Source: Verrucomicrobiota bacterium
GTDB lineage: Bacteria > Verrucomicrobiota > Verrucomicrobiia > Opitutales > Opitutaceae
Assembly (NCBI GenBank): GCA_023410155.1
Contig: JAEYQF010000316.1
Span: 1 to 12,515, forward strand
DNA: 12,515 nucleotides
Direction of reading: 5' to 3'
Shown here: positions 1-6,066 of the stretch, one piece after another
Layout of the letters: every line of letters starts with the position of its first letter
Position numbering within the stretch: position 1 is the stretch's first letter
Notes under the pieces: model-generated
Seen by the model: only the letters and a program-made list of their open reading frames with translations
Told to the model about the DNA's origin: nothing
The model's database searches: none
Translations under genes and position numbers: made by a program

Positions 1-658
1 ACTGAGCGTAGAAGATGCCCACGCGATCGCGCTCGTTGTAGCTGCCGGAGCCATGATCAGCCGCGAACAGCACCGACAGCGCCATGAGCCGGGCCTGACT
101 CAGCAACTGCACGTGCTCCGGGATGGGACGTCCGACGACGAGGCCGCGGCCCTCGTCGGCAAAGGTGGAGAACACTTCCGCGATGCCTTCGCGATACCAC
201 AACGCCGGATTCTCGTCGCTCAGCGCGGTCACATGGTGGATGAACTCGTGATAGATCAGCCGCCGCGCATACTCGCTATCCCACGCCGGCGAGAGCGCGA
301 CCACCGAACGATCCGCGTTGCTCAGTTGATAGCCCGCGGTGCGATCTTCCGAGCGCATCGACTCCTGCACATAGGGAAGAAACGTCTTCGCCGATGCGAA
401 GTAGTAGATCGAGATCGGCGTAAACCGCCGTTGCTGGGCGGAAATCGCCTGCCCGAACAACGCCTGAAGCTGCTCGAGTTGAAAGAGCAACTCGCGCGAT
501 TCCTTCTCACTGACGCGACTGAACAGCTCGCAATTGGGCGAACGATAGTAGTGCCATTTGTCGTCGACACCCGGAAACACCTCGGCGGGCGCACTCACCG
601 CGCGCGTGCCGCACACCAGGACGACCAGACCGAGGATGAGGGATCGAAACGAGAGCAT
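1..658 (-). CDS. Exported HExxH metallopeptidase-like protein, N-terminal part (cut by window edge)
   Basis: The reading frame starts at the ATG at 658 and stays open to the window edge, giving 219 residues of a longer protein. Residues 1 to about 22 look like a Sec signal peptide: MLSFRS, then a hydrophobic stretch, then a small-residue region. A zinc-peptidase motif HEFIH is at residues 137-141, followed 16 residues later by WYREGIAEVF, in which E157 would be the third zinc ligand. This HExxH plus EGxAE arrangement is typical of the gluzincin-like 'peptidase MA' families, so a periplasmic or envelope protein is inferred. The substrate is unknown. It lies 31 bases downstream of alanine dehydrogenase on the same strand and may be co-transcribed, although the functions show no obvious link. 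No Shine-Dalgarno is seen; the ATG is preceded by a pyrimidine-rich tract (CCATACCCCTTC). The family call is good; catalytic activity is inferred. Confidence 0.75.
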   Translation of the reverse strand, partial: MLSFRSLILGLVVLVCGTRAVSAPAEVFPGVDDKWHYYRSPNCELFSRVSEKESRELLFQLEQLQALFGQAISAQQRRFTPISIYYFASAKTFLPYVQESMRSEDRTAGYQLSNADRSVVALSPAWDSEYARRLIYHEFIHHVTALSDENPALWYREGIAEVFSTFADEGRGLVVGRPIPEHVQLLSQARLMALSVLFAADHGSGSYNERDRVGIFYAQ

Positions 659-689
659 GAAGGGGTATGGGGAAACTGGATGCGAAGGC

Positions 690-1778
690 TCACGCGTAGC
701 CGAGTGCCTTGGCCACGGCGCCGTAGACGATGCGGCCGCCCTGGGTGTTCACGCCGCGGGCGAAGTTCGGATACTCGGCGAGCACCCGGTCGACGCCCTT
801 CTGCACGAGCAGCGCCACGTAAGGCTCGGTCGCCTGGGTGAGTCCCATCGTCGAGGTGCGCCCGACCAGCGCCGGCATGTTGGGGACCGCATAGTGAATG
901 ACTCCAGATTCCTGATACACCGGCTTCTCGTGCGAGGTCGGCCGGATCGTCTCGATGCAACCGCCTTGGTCGATCGCGATATCCACAATCACGCTGCCCG
1001 GGCGCATCTGCGCGACGATCTTCTTGGAAACCACGATCGGTGCGCGCGCCGCAGGAATCAGCACGGCGCCGATCAACAAATCGGCGTCGGCAACCGCGTG
1101 CTCGATGTTCGCAGGATTGGACATGAGCGTGACCACGCGCCCGCGATACTCGGTGTCGAGCGCCTCGAGTTTACGCGAGTCGAGATCGAGCACGGTCACA
1201 CGCGCGCCCATGCCGACGGCCATCTGGACGGCATGTGCTCCGGAGTTGCCGGCGCCCACGACCACCACGTGACCGGGCATCGTCCCGGGAATGCCGCCGA
1301 GCAACACACCCGAGCCGCCGTGTTGCGATTGGAGAAAGTAGGCGCCGATCTGAATCGAGAGCCGTCCCGCGATCTGCGACATCGGTTTGAGCAACGGGAA
1401 CTGGCCGTCGCCGCTTTCCACCGTCTCATAGGCGATACCGAGGATGCGTTTCTTCAGCAGCGCCTTCGCCAGTTCAGGGCCGGCGGCGAGGTGTAGGTAA
1501 GTGAAGATCGTCTGCTCCTCGCGCATCAGCGGGTATTCGGCTGGGAGCGGCTCCTTCACTTTTAAAATCAGGTCGGCCGCGCGCCAGATCTTGGCCGCTT
1601 CGGCCACCAGCGTCGCGCCGGCCGCACGATACTCCGCATCCATGTAACCCGCGGTGAGTCCCGCGGATTTTTGCACCAACACCCGCGCGCCTAGCGCGAC
1701 ACAGCGGCGGCATAAGCTCGGCGTCATCGAAACGCGCGTCTCACCGATTTTGATTTCTTTGGGGACTCCGATTGTCAT
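690..1778 (-). CDS. ald: Alanine dehydrogenase
   Basis: This 362-residue cytoplasmic enzyme catalyses the NAD-dependent interconversion of L-alanine with pyruvate and ammonia. The family is usually about 370 residues, so it is complete. The N-terminal catalytic domain has MTIGVPKEIK at the start, LKVKEP at residues 72-77 (substrate-binding lysine K75) and TYLHLA with H96. The NAD-binding Rossmann fold follows, with VVVGAGNSG at about 172-180 and an acidic strand end VTVLDLD near 200. The hallmark VDIAIDQGG is at about 265-273 and places the catalytic aspartate at D270. H96 and D270 fall at the same numbers as the catalytic pair of the Mycobacterium tuberculosis enzyme. The C-terminus (PNMPALVGRTST onward) is also typical. 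A GGAG lies 12 bases before the ATG, a possible ribosome-binding site. The metallopeptidase-like gene follows after 31 bases; a decayed regulator-like remnant lies upstream. Confidence 0.96.
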   Translation of the reverse strand: MTIGVPKEIKIGETRVSMTPSLCRRCVALGARVLVQKSAGLTAGYMDAEYRAAGATLVAEAAKIWRAADLILKVKEPLPAEYPLMREEQTIFTYLHLAAGPELAKALLKKRILGIAYETVESGDGQFPLLKPMSQIAGRLSIQIGAYFLQSQHGGSGVLLGGIPGTMPGHVVVVGAGNSGAHAVQMAVGMGARVTVLDLDSRKLEALDTEYRGRVVTLMSNPANIEHAVADADLLIGAVLIPAARAPIVVSKKIVAQMRPGSVIVDIAIDQGGCIETIRPTSHEKPVYQESGVIHYAVPNMPALVGRTSTMGLTQATEPYVALLVQKGVDRVLAEYPNFARGVNTQGGRIVYGAVAKALGYA

Positions 1779-1814
1779 GTCCCCTTTTCACTCCGAGCGG
1801 CCGCGGTTGCAATG

Positions 1815-2279
1815 TCACACCCGCCCCACGTCAACGCAGCGGTCCAGAGCGGCACGAACCAAAAAGTGAATCAAGCTACCGACGAGCCGCTTTCCCGGGG
1901 GCTGACCGCTTTGCAACAAGAGCCGGGCGGAGTCTCTTCCCCCAGGGAATCGGGTTTCCATCACGGCAAGATCGACGGCGCCTGCGCTGAGCCGCGACAG
2001 CACAAGCTGCGGGTCCAGCAAACTGAGGGCGACCGAACAGTCCGCGTGCCTTGCTTCAAACCGCTCGATCCCGTCGGGCAACCATCTGCGACCGCTTTCC
2101 AAGTCAGCGGCGACGGAGAGGACGATCCGGTTCTTGCGGCCTTCCCGAAATGACGAACGAGTGCTTTGCACGCCCAGATACTGGCTCACGGCAGTGGCGC
2201 CGGGATGGCGATCCGGTGACTTTCCTGTGACGACGCTCGGCCGCACGCCTTCCGGGCCAACGGGCTCGCCAAGGAGCAC
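1815..2279 (-). pseudogene. Decayed LysR-family regulator remnant
   Basis: A 154-codon minus-strand frame occupies the gap between ald and the dihydrofolate reductase gene. Its middle part (nucleotides about 1932-2129) reads like the start of a LysR substrate-binding domain: RIVLSVAADL, then WLPDGIERFEARHAD, then VLSRLSAGAVDLAV, close to the GcvA-like pattern of strand, WLLPxLxRFxxxHP helix and G-x-DLA(V/I). Just upstream (about 2148-2192) TAVSQYLGVQSTRSSF resembles a helix-turn-helix end (AVSxxIRxLExxLGVQLFxRSS) with about six residues deleted. The rest of the DNA-binding domain and most of the effector domain are absent, and the frame opens only with GTG. I read it as a regulator broken by internal and terminal deletions. 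It could instead be chance similarity or a short expressed ORF. The remainder of the 521-base gap shows nothing else I can support. Confidence 0.45.
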
Positions 2280-2299
2280 CGCATGGGCACGTTGGCCTT

Positions 2300-2848
2300 A
2301 TGCCGAAGCCGCTCAATCTCATCGCCGCTTGCGCCGAGAATCGCTTGATCGGCCGCGACGGTCGCCTCCCTTGGCGCATCCCCGAGGACATGGCCTTCCT
2401 CCATGCTCAGACGCGCGGGCAGATCGTTGTGCTCGGCCGCGTCTGCTACGAAACTTGGCCTGCCGCGGCCCGGGAAGGACGCCGCGCGATCGTGCTCACG
2501 CGCGATCAATCCCTCGCGAAAGAAAACGTGTCCGTTGTATCAAGTCTGCCGAGCGCGCTGGCCGAGGCCGAGTCGCTCCCCGGCGAGATCTACGTGTGCG
2601 GCGGCGAAAGCATTTTTCGCGAAGCGATCGCGCTTCCGCAAACGCACCGGCTTTACCTGACCCTCGTGCACGCGCAGGTCCAGGGCGACCGGTTGTTCCC
2701 CGAGTGGCGCGACCGGTTCACGCGCGAGGTCTCCCGGCGCGAATCAGCCGACGCCAACTGGCGCTACACTTTCCTCACGCTCGAGCGCGACGGCGTTTCT
2801 GCCAACGGCTCGTCGGTGAAGCAGGTGCTCCAGCCGAACAGCCAGTAG
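2300..2848 (+). CDS. folA: Dihydrofolate reductase
   Basis: This 182-residue enzyme reduces dihydrofolate to tetrahydrofolate with NADPH, feeding thymidylate and one-carbon metabolism in the cytoplasm. The N-terminus has the family signature: LNLIAACAENRLIG (residues 5-18) and LPWRIPED (23-30), with E29 at the position of the catalytic acid. The NADPH-binding GGESIF is at 101-106, and the last strand YTFLTLER is at 156-163. It is somewhat divergent: the usual GRxT of the cofactor site is GRVCYE (46-51), and the familiar LPGR before the next strand is absent. No thyA is nearby. The ATG at 2300 fits the expected N-terminus; no clear ribosome-binding site precedes it. Residues from about 155 to the stop overlap the end of the convergent DUF2892 gene by 85 bases; residues 164-182 are a poorly conserved tail. 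Confidence 0.9.
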   Translation: MPKPLNLIAACAENRLIGRDGRLPWRIPEDMAFLHAQTRGQIVVLGRVCYETWPAAAREGRRAIVLTRDQSLAKENVSVVSSLPSALAEAESLPGEIYVCGGESIFREAIALPQTHRLYLTLVHAQVQGDRLFPEWRDRFTREVSRRESADANWRYTFLTLERDGVSANGSSVKQVLQPNSQ

Positions 2849-2994
2849 ATGGGACAAAACTCGATCGCCGCGACGAGGATCGGGACGAATCCTGCGAGCG
2901 CCCACCAACTGCGTTCGTGGTGCCCGAGGGCGAGGATGGCGAGCCCGACCAGAGTGCGGGCGGCAGCGTCAAACGAACCTACATTGTGTTTCAT
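2764..2994 (-). CDS. DUF2892 (YgaP-type transmembrane) small inner-membrane protein
   Basis: This 76-residue membrane protein matches the DUF2892 pattern: MKHNVGSFDAAARTLVG at the N-terminus, two hydrophobic segments (about 14-24 and 31-45), then FCPIYWLFGWSTC (46-58). The family is found alone or fused to rhodanese domains as in YgaP; its biochemical role is not settled, and I assign none. The start is well supported, with AAGGAG at 3005-3010, ten bases before the ATG. Its 3' end overlaps the dihydrofolate reductase gene by 85 bases on the opposite strand, so the conserved CPxY-to-GWST segment lies antisense to the variable tail of that enzyme. The residues after C58 (DEPLAETPSRSSVRKV) are outside the conserved core. 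Confidence 0.82.
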   Translation of the reverse strand: MKHNVGSFDAAARTLVGLAILALGHHERSWWALAGFVPILVAAIEFCPIYWLFGWSTCFTDEPLAETPSRSSVRKV

Positions 2995-3004
2995 GGGACT
3001 GGTT

Positions 3005-3028
3005 CTCCTTCCTTGTGGCCCGAGTATA
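3005..3028 (-). promoter_or_regulatory. Candidate -10 box and ribosome-binding site of the DUF2892 gene
   Basis: On the minus strand TATACT (3023-3028) differs from the sigma-70 -10 consensus at one base. It is followed 12 bases later by AAGGAG (3005-3010), ten bases before the ATG. No convincing -35 box lies at 16-18 bases, so the promoter part is tentative. The Shine-Dalgarno is one of the few clear ones in the window. Confidence 0.35.
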
Positions 3029-3159
3029 CGCCTCTCGCTGGCACCCTACTTCGCAGATCTTGGCAAAACCTGCGCAGCCAACAGATGCGCAGCACGCAGG
3101 CGGCGTGGCGCGCGGGAAGCCCCCGCTCGATCCGGCAAACGCGCGGACCAGACAGCGCC

Positions 3160-3687
3160 TCAGCCGCCCGTCCCCGCGTGCGCCTTCGAAACCGCCGTGT
3201 ATTTCTCCGCCCAGCCGCGCAACGCCTTCTGCTCCGCTTCCGTGAGCGCACGGGCGACTTTTGCCGGGGCGCCGAGCACCATCGAGCCCGGTGGAATGAT
3301 CGTCCGCGGCGTCACCACCGCGCCCGCGCCGACGATGCTGCGCGCACCGATCCGGGCGCCGTCCAGCACCGTCGCCCCCATCCCGATGAGGCATTCATCC
3401 TCAATCGTGCAGGCGTGGATGATCGCGCCGTGCCCGATGGTGCACCAGTTGCCGATCACGGCATCGAGATCGTCGGCGAGGTGCACGATGCAGTTGTCCT
3501 GAATATTGGTTCCCTCGCCTACGATGATGCGCGCGATGTCGCCGCGCAGCACCGCGCCATAGAACACGCTGGACTGCGGGCCGAGCGTGACATCGCCAAT
3601 CACGGTCGCGTTCTTCGCGATCCAGTTGGCGCGGCCGACGTCGGGTGTTTTCGAGAGGTGGCGATCAAGGCGTTCCTGCACGGTCAT
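3160..3687 (-). CDS. Gamma-class carbonic anhydrase family protein (left-handed beta-helix, YrdA-like)
   Basis: This 175-residue protein has the hexapeptide-repeat pattern of a left-handed beta-helix (repeats such as VIGDVT, VFYGAV, TIGHGA, LIGMGA, IVGAGA) and forms a trimer in characterised relatives. The three zinc-ligand histidines are at H69 (IVHLADD), H86 (IGHGAII) and H91 (IIHACTI). R48, D50, Q63 and D64 match conserved active-site or trimer-interface positions of the archaeal Cam enzyme. The acidic proton-shuttle loop of Cam is absent, as in YrdA and CamH-type proteins. It is probably cytoplasmic; carbonic anhydrase activity is plausible but unproven in many such homologues. It is transcribed away from the nucleoside transporter gene; their 167-base divergent region (3688-3854) must hold both promoters, but I see no clear boxes. 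No Shine-Dalgarno precedes the ATG at 3687. Confidence 0.9.
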   Translation of the reverse strand: MTVQERLDRHLSKTPDVGRANWIAKNATVIGDVTLGPQSSVFYGAVLRGDIARIIVGEGTNIQDNCIVHLADDLDAVIGNWCTIGHGAIIHACTIEDECLIGMGATVLDGARIGARSIVGAGAVVTPRTIIPPGSMVLGAPAKVARALTEAEQKALRGWAEKYTAVSKAHAGTGG

Positions 3688-3854
3688 AGGCTCATTGCTG
3701 TCCCGAACCGGCTCGCTCGCAAGCGGCGAAGCTGCGTGCGATTTGGCAAAATCTCAGCGCCGGTTCTTCCCCGCTGCGCCGGCGCTCCCACTTGACGCTC
3801 GCCGCCAACCACCGAACACCCAACCTCGGCATCAAAGTAGCTTCGCCACCCCTC

Positions 3855-5150
3855 ATGGATTTCCTGCTTCACGTCGGCCGCGGTTTGCTGGGCATTCTGG
3901 TCTTCGTCGGGATCGCGTATGCCTTCAGCGAAAATCGCCGTGCGATCCGCTGGCCGCTCATTGGCATCGGACTCCTGCTCCAACTCGTGTTTGCCGCCCT
4001 GGTGCTCTACGTGCCGCCGGCACGCTGGGTGATCGAAGCCGCCGGCGGATTTTTTGTGAAGCTGCTCGGCTTCACCGGCGAGGGCACGAAGTTCGTCTTC
4101 GGTTCGCTCCTCGATGTCGAGAAACACGGCGTGATCTTCGGCCTGGCGATTCTGCCCTCGGTCATCTTTTTCTCCGCGCTCACCTCGATGCTCTACTACC
4201 TCGGCATCCTGCAACGCGTCGTGCACGCGTTTGCCTGGGTGATGTCGAAAACGATGAAACTGTCGGGAGCCGAAAGTCTCTCCGCCGCGGGCAACATCTT
4301 TGTCGGCCAGACGGAGGCGCCGCTGCTCATCAAACCGTATCTGCCCACCATGGCGCGCTCCGAGATCCTGTCCGTGATGGTCGGCGGCATGGCGACGATC
4401 GCCGGCGGCGTCATGATCGCCTACATCAGCTTCCTCGGCGGCTCCGATCCGCAGCAACAGATCCTCTTCGCCACGCACCTCATCACCGCGTCGGTGATCT
4501 CTGCGCCCGCGGCCCTCCTGATCGCAAAAATCCTCGCACCCCAAACGGAGAAAGTGGACTCCACCATCGCCGTCTCGCGCGATCGCATCGGCGCCAATCT
4601 CCTCGACGCTATCTGCCTCGGAACAACCGACGGCCTCCGGCTCGCCGTCAACATCGGCGGCATGCTCATCGTGTTCACCGCGCTCGTCGCGATGTTCAAT
4701 TACATGCTCTCGGCGTGGATCGGTGCGCCGCTCGGACTCAACGACTGGGTCGTGCGCGTGACCGACGGCACGTTCCAGAGTTTCTCCCTCGAGTTCATCC
4801 TCGGCGTGATCTGCGCACCCTTCGCGTGGCTGATCGGCATCGAGCCGGGCCATCTGCTTGTGTCGGGACAACTGCTCGGCATTCGCACCGTGCTCAACGA
4901 GTTCGTCTCCTACCTCCAACTCGGACAACTGAAAGCTACCGGTGCGTTCACCGACGAGCGCTCCCTCGTGATCCTCACGTATGCACTGTGCGGCTTTTCC
5001 AACATCGTCTCGATCGGGATCCAGGTCGGCGGCATCAGCGCGATCGCTCCCTCACAACGCACCAACCTCGCCACACTCGGCGTGAAGGCACTGCTCGGCG
5101 GCACGCTCGCGTGTTTTCTGACCGCGTGCATCGCCGGCATGCTGACGTGA
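3855..5150 (+). CDS. nupC: NupC/CNT-family concentrative nucleoside transporter
   Basis: This inner-membrane symporter imports nucleosides with Na+ or H+. I chose the ATG at 3855 (431 residues, MDFLLHVGRG), because the frame upstream opens only with a TTG at 3792 and adds 21 uncharacteristic residues; 431 fits the 400-430 usual for bacterial CNTs. Numbering from this start, GQTEAPLL at about 151-158 gives the Q-T-E nucleobase-contacting motif, NEFVSY at about 348-353 is the CNT signature whose glutamate takes part in ribose and ion binding, and GFSNIVSIGIQ is at about 380-390. Multiple hydrophobic segments run throughout, including N-terminal LLGILVFVGIAYAF. The residue usually lysine before the NEFV motif (GxKxxxNEFV) is arginine here. 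Substrate preference within purine and pyrimidine nucleosides cannot be read. A pyrimidine-rich tract (CGCCACCCCTC) precedes the ATG. The gene stands alone; tandem repeats follow its stop. Confidence 0.93.
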   Translation: MDFLLHVGRGLLGILVFVGIAYAFSENRRAIRWPLIGIGLLLQLVFAALVLYVPPARWVIEAAGGFFVKLLGFTGEGTKFVFGSLLDVEKHGVIFGLAILPSVIFFSALTSMLYYLGILQRVVHAFAWVMSKTMKLSGAESLSAAGNIFVGQTEAPLLIKPYLPTMARSEILSVMVGGMATIAGGVMIAYISFLGGSDPQQQILFATHLITASVISAPAALLIAKILAPQTEKVDSTIAVSRDRIGANLLDAICLGTTDGLRLAVNIGGMLIVFTALVAMFNYMLSAWIGAPLGLNDWVVRVTDGTFQSFSLEFILGVICAPFAWLIGIEPGHLLVSGQLLGIRTVLNEFVSYLQLGQLKATGAFTDERSLVILTYALCGFSNIVSIGIQVGGISAIAPSQRTNLATLGVKALLGGTLACFLTACIAGMLT

Positions 5151-5155
5151 TTCGA

Positions 5156-5183
5156 GGCGGAACGGCGCTCGCCGCGGTCCGCC
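5156..5183. other. Imperfect GC-rich inverted repeat after nupC
   Basis: GGCGGA (5156-5161) pairs with TCCGCC (5178-5183), with a smaller GGCG/CGCC stem inside. It begins six bases after the nupC stop and could fold at the transcript end. It has no following T-run, so it is not a standard intrinsic terminator. It overlaps the first tandem-repeat copy. Confidence 0.3.
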
Positions 5184-5279
5184 CTATGGCGCGACTCACG
5201 CCGCACCGTGGCACGACTCGGTCCGCACTTAGTCGCGACTCGGTCCGCACTTTGGCCCGTAACGGACGTCACCTGAGTC
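5170..5279. repeat. Tandem array of 22-bp repeats between nupC and ydbL
   Basis: Four consecutive 22-bp units start at 5170, 5192, 5214 and 5236, with a weak fifth at 5258. The third and fourth share the first 17 bases exactly (CGACTCGGTCCGCACTT). The first matches the fourth at 17 of 22 positions, and the fifth at about 12. The period is exactly 22 with no indels, which separates this from random GC-rich similarity. It lies in the 298-base non-coding stretch 5151-5448, between the convergent nupC and ydbL genes. Apart from this array, the inverted repeat at 5156-5183, a small hairpin (GGACT-CGC-AGTCC, 5311-5323) and the terminator at 5389-5416, I see nothing in that stretch. Its function is unknown. 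Confidence 0.8.
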
Positions 5280-5388
5280 GGAAGGCTGCGCATCGGGGCG
5301 GCTAAAGGCGGGACTCGCAGTCCTCGATTGCCGGGGTGCGGACACAGCTCGAACAGCCGGCCAGGGAAGCGGGCGCCACTTACGCCCA

Positions 5389-5416
5389 CAAAAAAGCGGC
5401 CCAGGTCTGGGCCGCT
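5389..5416 (-). terminator. Rho-independent terminator of the ydbH-ynbE-ydbL transcript
   Basis: A perfect 9-bp stem (AGCGGCCCA / TGGGCCGCT, 5395-5403 and 5408-5416) with a four-base loop is followed on the minus strand by a run of T (six A on the plus strand at 5390-5395). It lies about 33 bases beyond the ydbL stop, in the right place and orientation to end the minus-strand gene run. Confidence 0.88.
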
Positions 5417-5448
5417 CGAAAGCTGGGATAAGTCGCTCGTGCGAGCGC

Positions 5449-5841
5449 TTACTTCTTATACCACGTGCCGTTTTCTTTTTGAACCCACACGCCGGCGGCG
5501 CTGGCGGCGGCGAGTTGGCGGGCACGTTGCTTGCCCACGGATTCAGCGGTCGAACCCGCTTGCTTCGCGATCGCACCGTAAACCGTTTCGCGATCCTTGT
5601 TTTCGGCGGAGATGACCGCGTCCGCGCCGGGCGCTTCGCCTCGAGCCTCGAGGTAGCCACGGTTGTTCTCACCGATCGCGCCTTTGGCTTTGAGGGCGTC
5701 GATCTGGGAAATGCGCTTGGTCATGCGCGACTTCACGGCGTTGAGATCCTCGGCGCGGGCCGGCAGCGCCGCGGTGCCGAGGGTGAACACGAAGAGGAGG
5801 GAGAGGAAGCGGAGGAGATTGGCTTTCATGGAGGGGATCAT
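5449..5841 (-). CDS. ydbL: YdbL family (DUF1318) periplasmic protein
   Basis: This 130-residue exported protein has a signal peptide (hydrophobic LLRFLSLLFVFTLGTAAL, cleavage likely after ARA at residue 30). The mature part matches the DUF1318/YdbL pattern: KGAIGENNRGYLEAR, an ENKDRETVYGAIAKQ helix, and the C-terminal GVWVQKENGTWYKK, close to E. coli YdbL's ending. In E. coli YdbL is a periplasmic partner of YnbE in the YdbH-YnbE bridge. The upstream ATG at 5841 overlaps the ynbE stop as ATGA, which suggests translational coupling. The second ATG at 5829 (MKANLLRF, 126 residues) gives a more normal signal peptide and has the pyrimidine-rich leader TGATCCCCTCC seen before other genes here. I cannot decide between them. 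It is the last gene before the terminator. Confidence 0.88.
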   Translation of the reverse strand: MIPSMKANLLRFLSLLFVFTLGTAALPARAEDLNAVKSRMTKRISQIDALKAKGAIGENNRGYLEARGEAPGADAVISAENKDRETVYGAIAKQAGSTAESVGKQRARQLAAASAAGVWVQKENGTWYKK

Positions 5842-6026
5842 TCGTCGGTGGAGGGGGTGGCGACCGTCGCGGATTTTTCGTCGAGATCGCCGAAGAAGTC
5901 GTCGAGTGCCTTGTCGACCTTCACGTTCACATCGACGATCGCATGCACTTGCACGGGATCCATCTTGATGTGGAGACAGCCGGCGGACAGGGCCACAGCG
6001 AGCAGAAGCGGGAGAGCGCGAAGCAT
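5838..6026 (-). CDS. ynbE: YnbE family outer-membrane lipoprotein
   Basis: I place the start at the ATG at 6026, giving 62 residues; E. coli YnbE has 61. The longer frame upstream opens only with TTG. The protein has a lipoprotein-like signal (LPLLLAVALSAGC) with candidate lipidated cysteine C17; the lipobox is slightly unusual, with serine at -3 and leucine at -4. The mature part, HIKMDP then AIVDVNVKVDKALDDFF, matches the YnbE core, in which an alternating beta-strand is followed by IKVDKxVxxLL. In E. coli YnbE joins the C-terminal end of YdbH to form a bridge between the membranes. It starts 40 bases after ydbH and overlaps ydbL by four bases (ATGA) if the longer ydbL start is used. The leader is CGCTTCCCTCC directly before the ATG, with no Shine-Dalgarno. 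Confidence 0.88.
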   Translation of the reverse strand: MLRALPLLLAVALSAGCLHIKMDPVQVHAIVDVNVKVDKALDDFFGDLDEKSATVATPSTDE

Positions 6027-6066
6027 GGAGGGAAGCGTTGGAGGCAGGGACTGGGGTGGCAAATCG

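Noticed and set aside
2134..3795. 553-codon plus-strand frame running through folA, the DUF2892 gene and the carbonic-anhydrase-like gene
   Set aside because: It crosses three recognisable genes in other frames and has no recognisable domain itself.
5170..5279. CRISPR array
   Set aside because: The 22-bp units are directly adjacent with no spacers, degenerate quickly, and no cas genes are nearby.
3587..5305. 572-codon plus-strand frame and a 414-codon minus-strand frame across the transporter gene
   Set aside because: Both are shadows of the NupC-type coding frame; their Arg- or Glu/Asp-rich translations lack domain structure.
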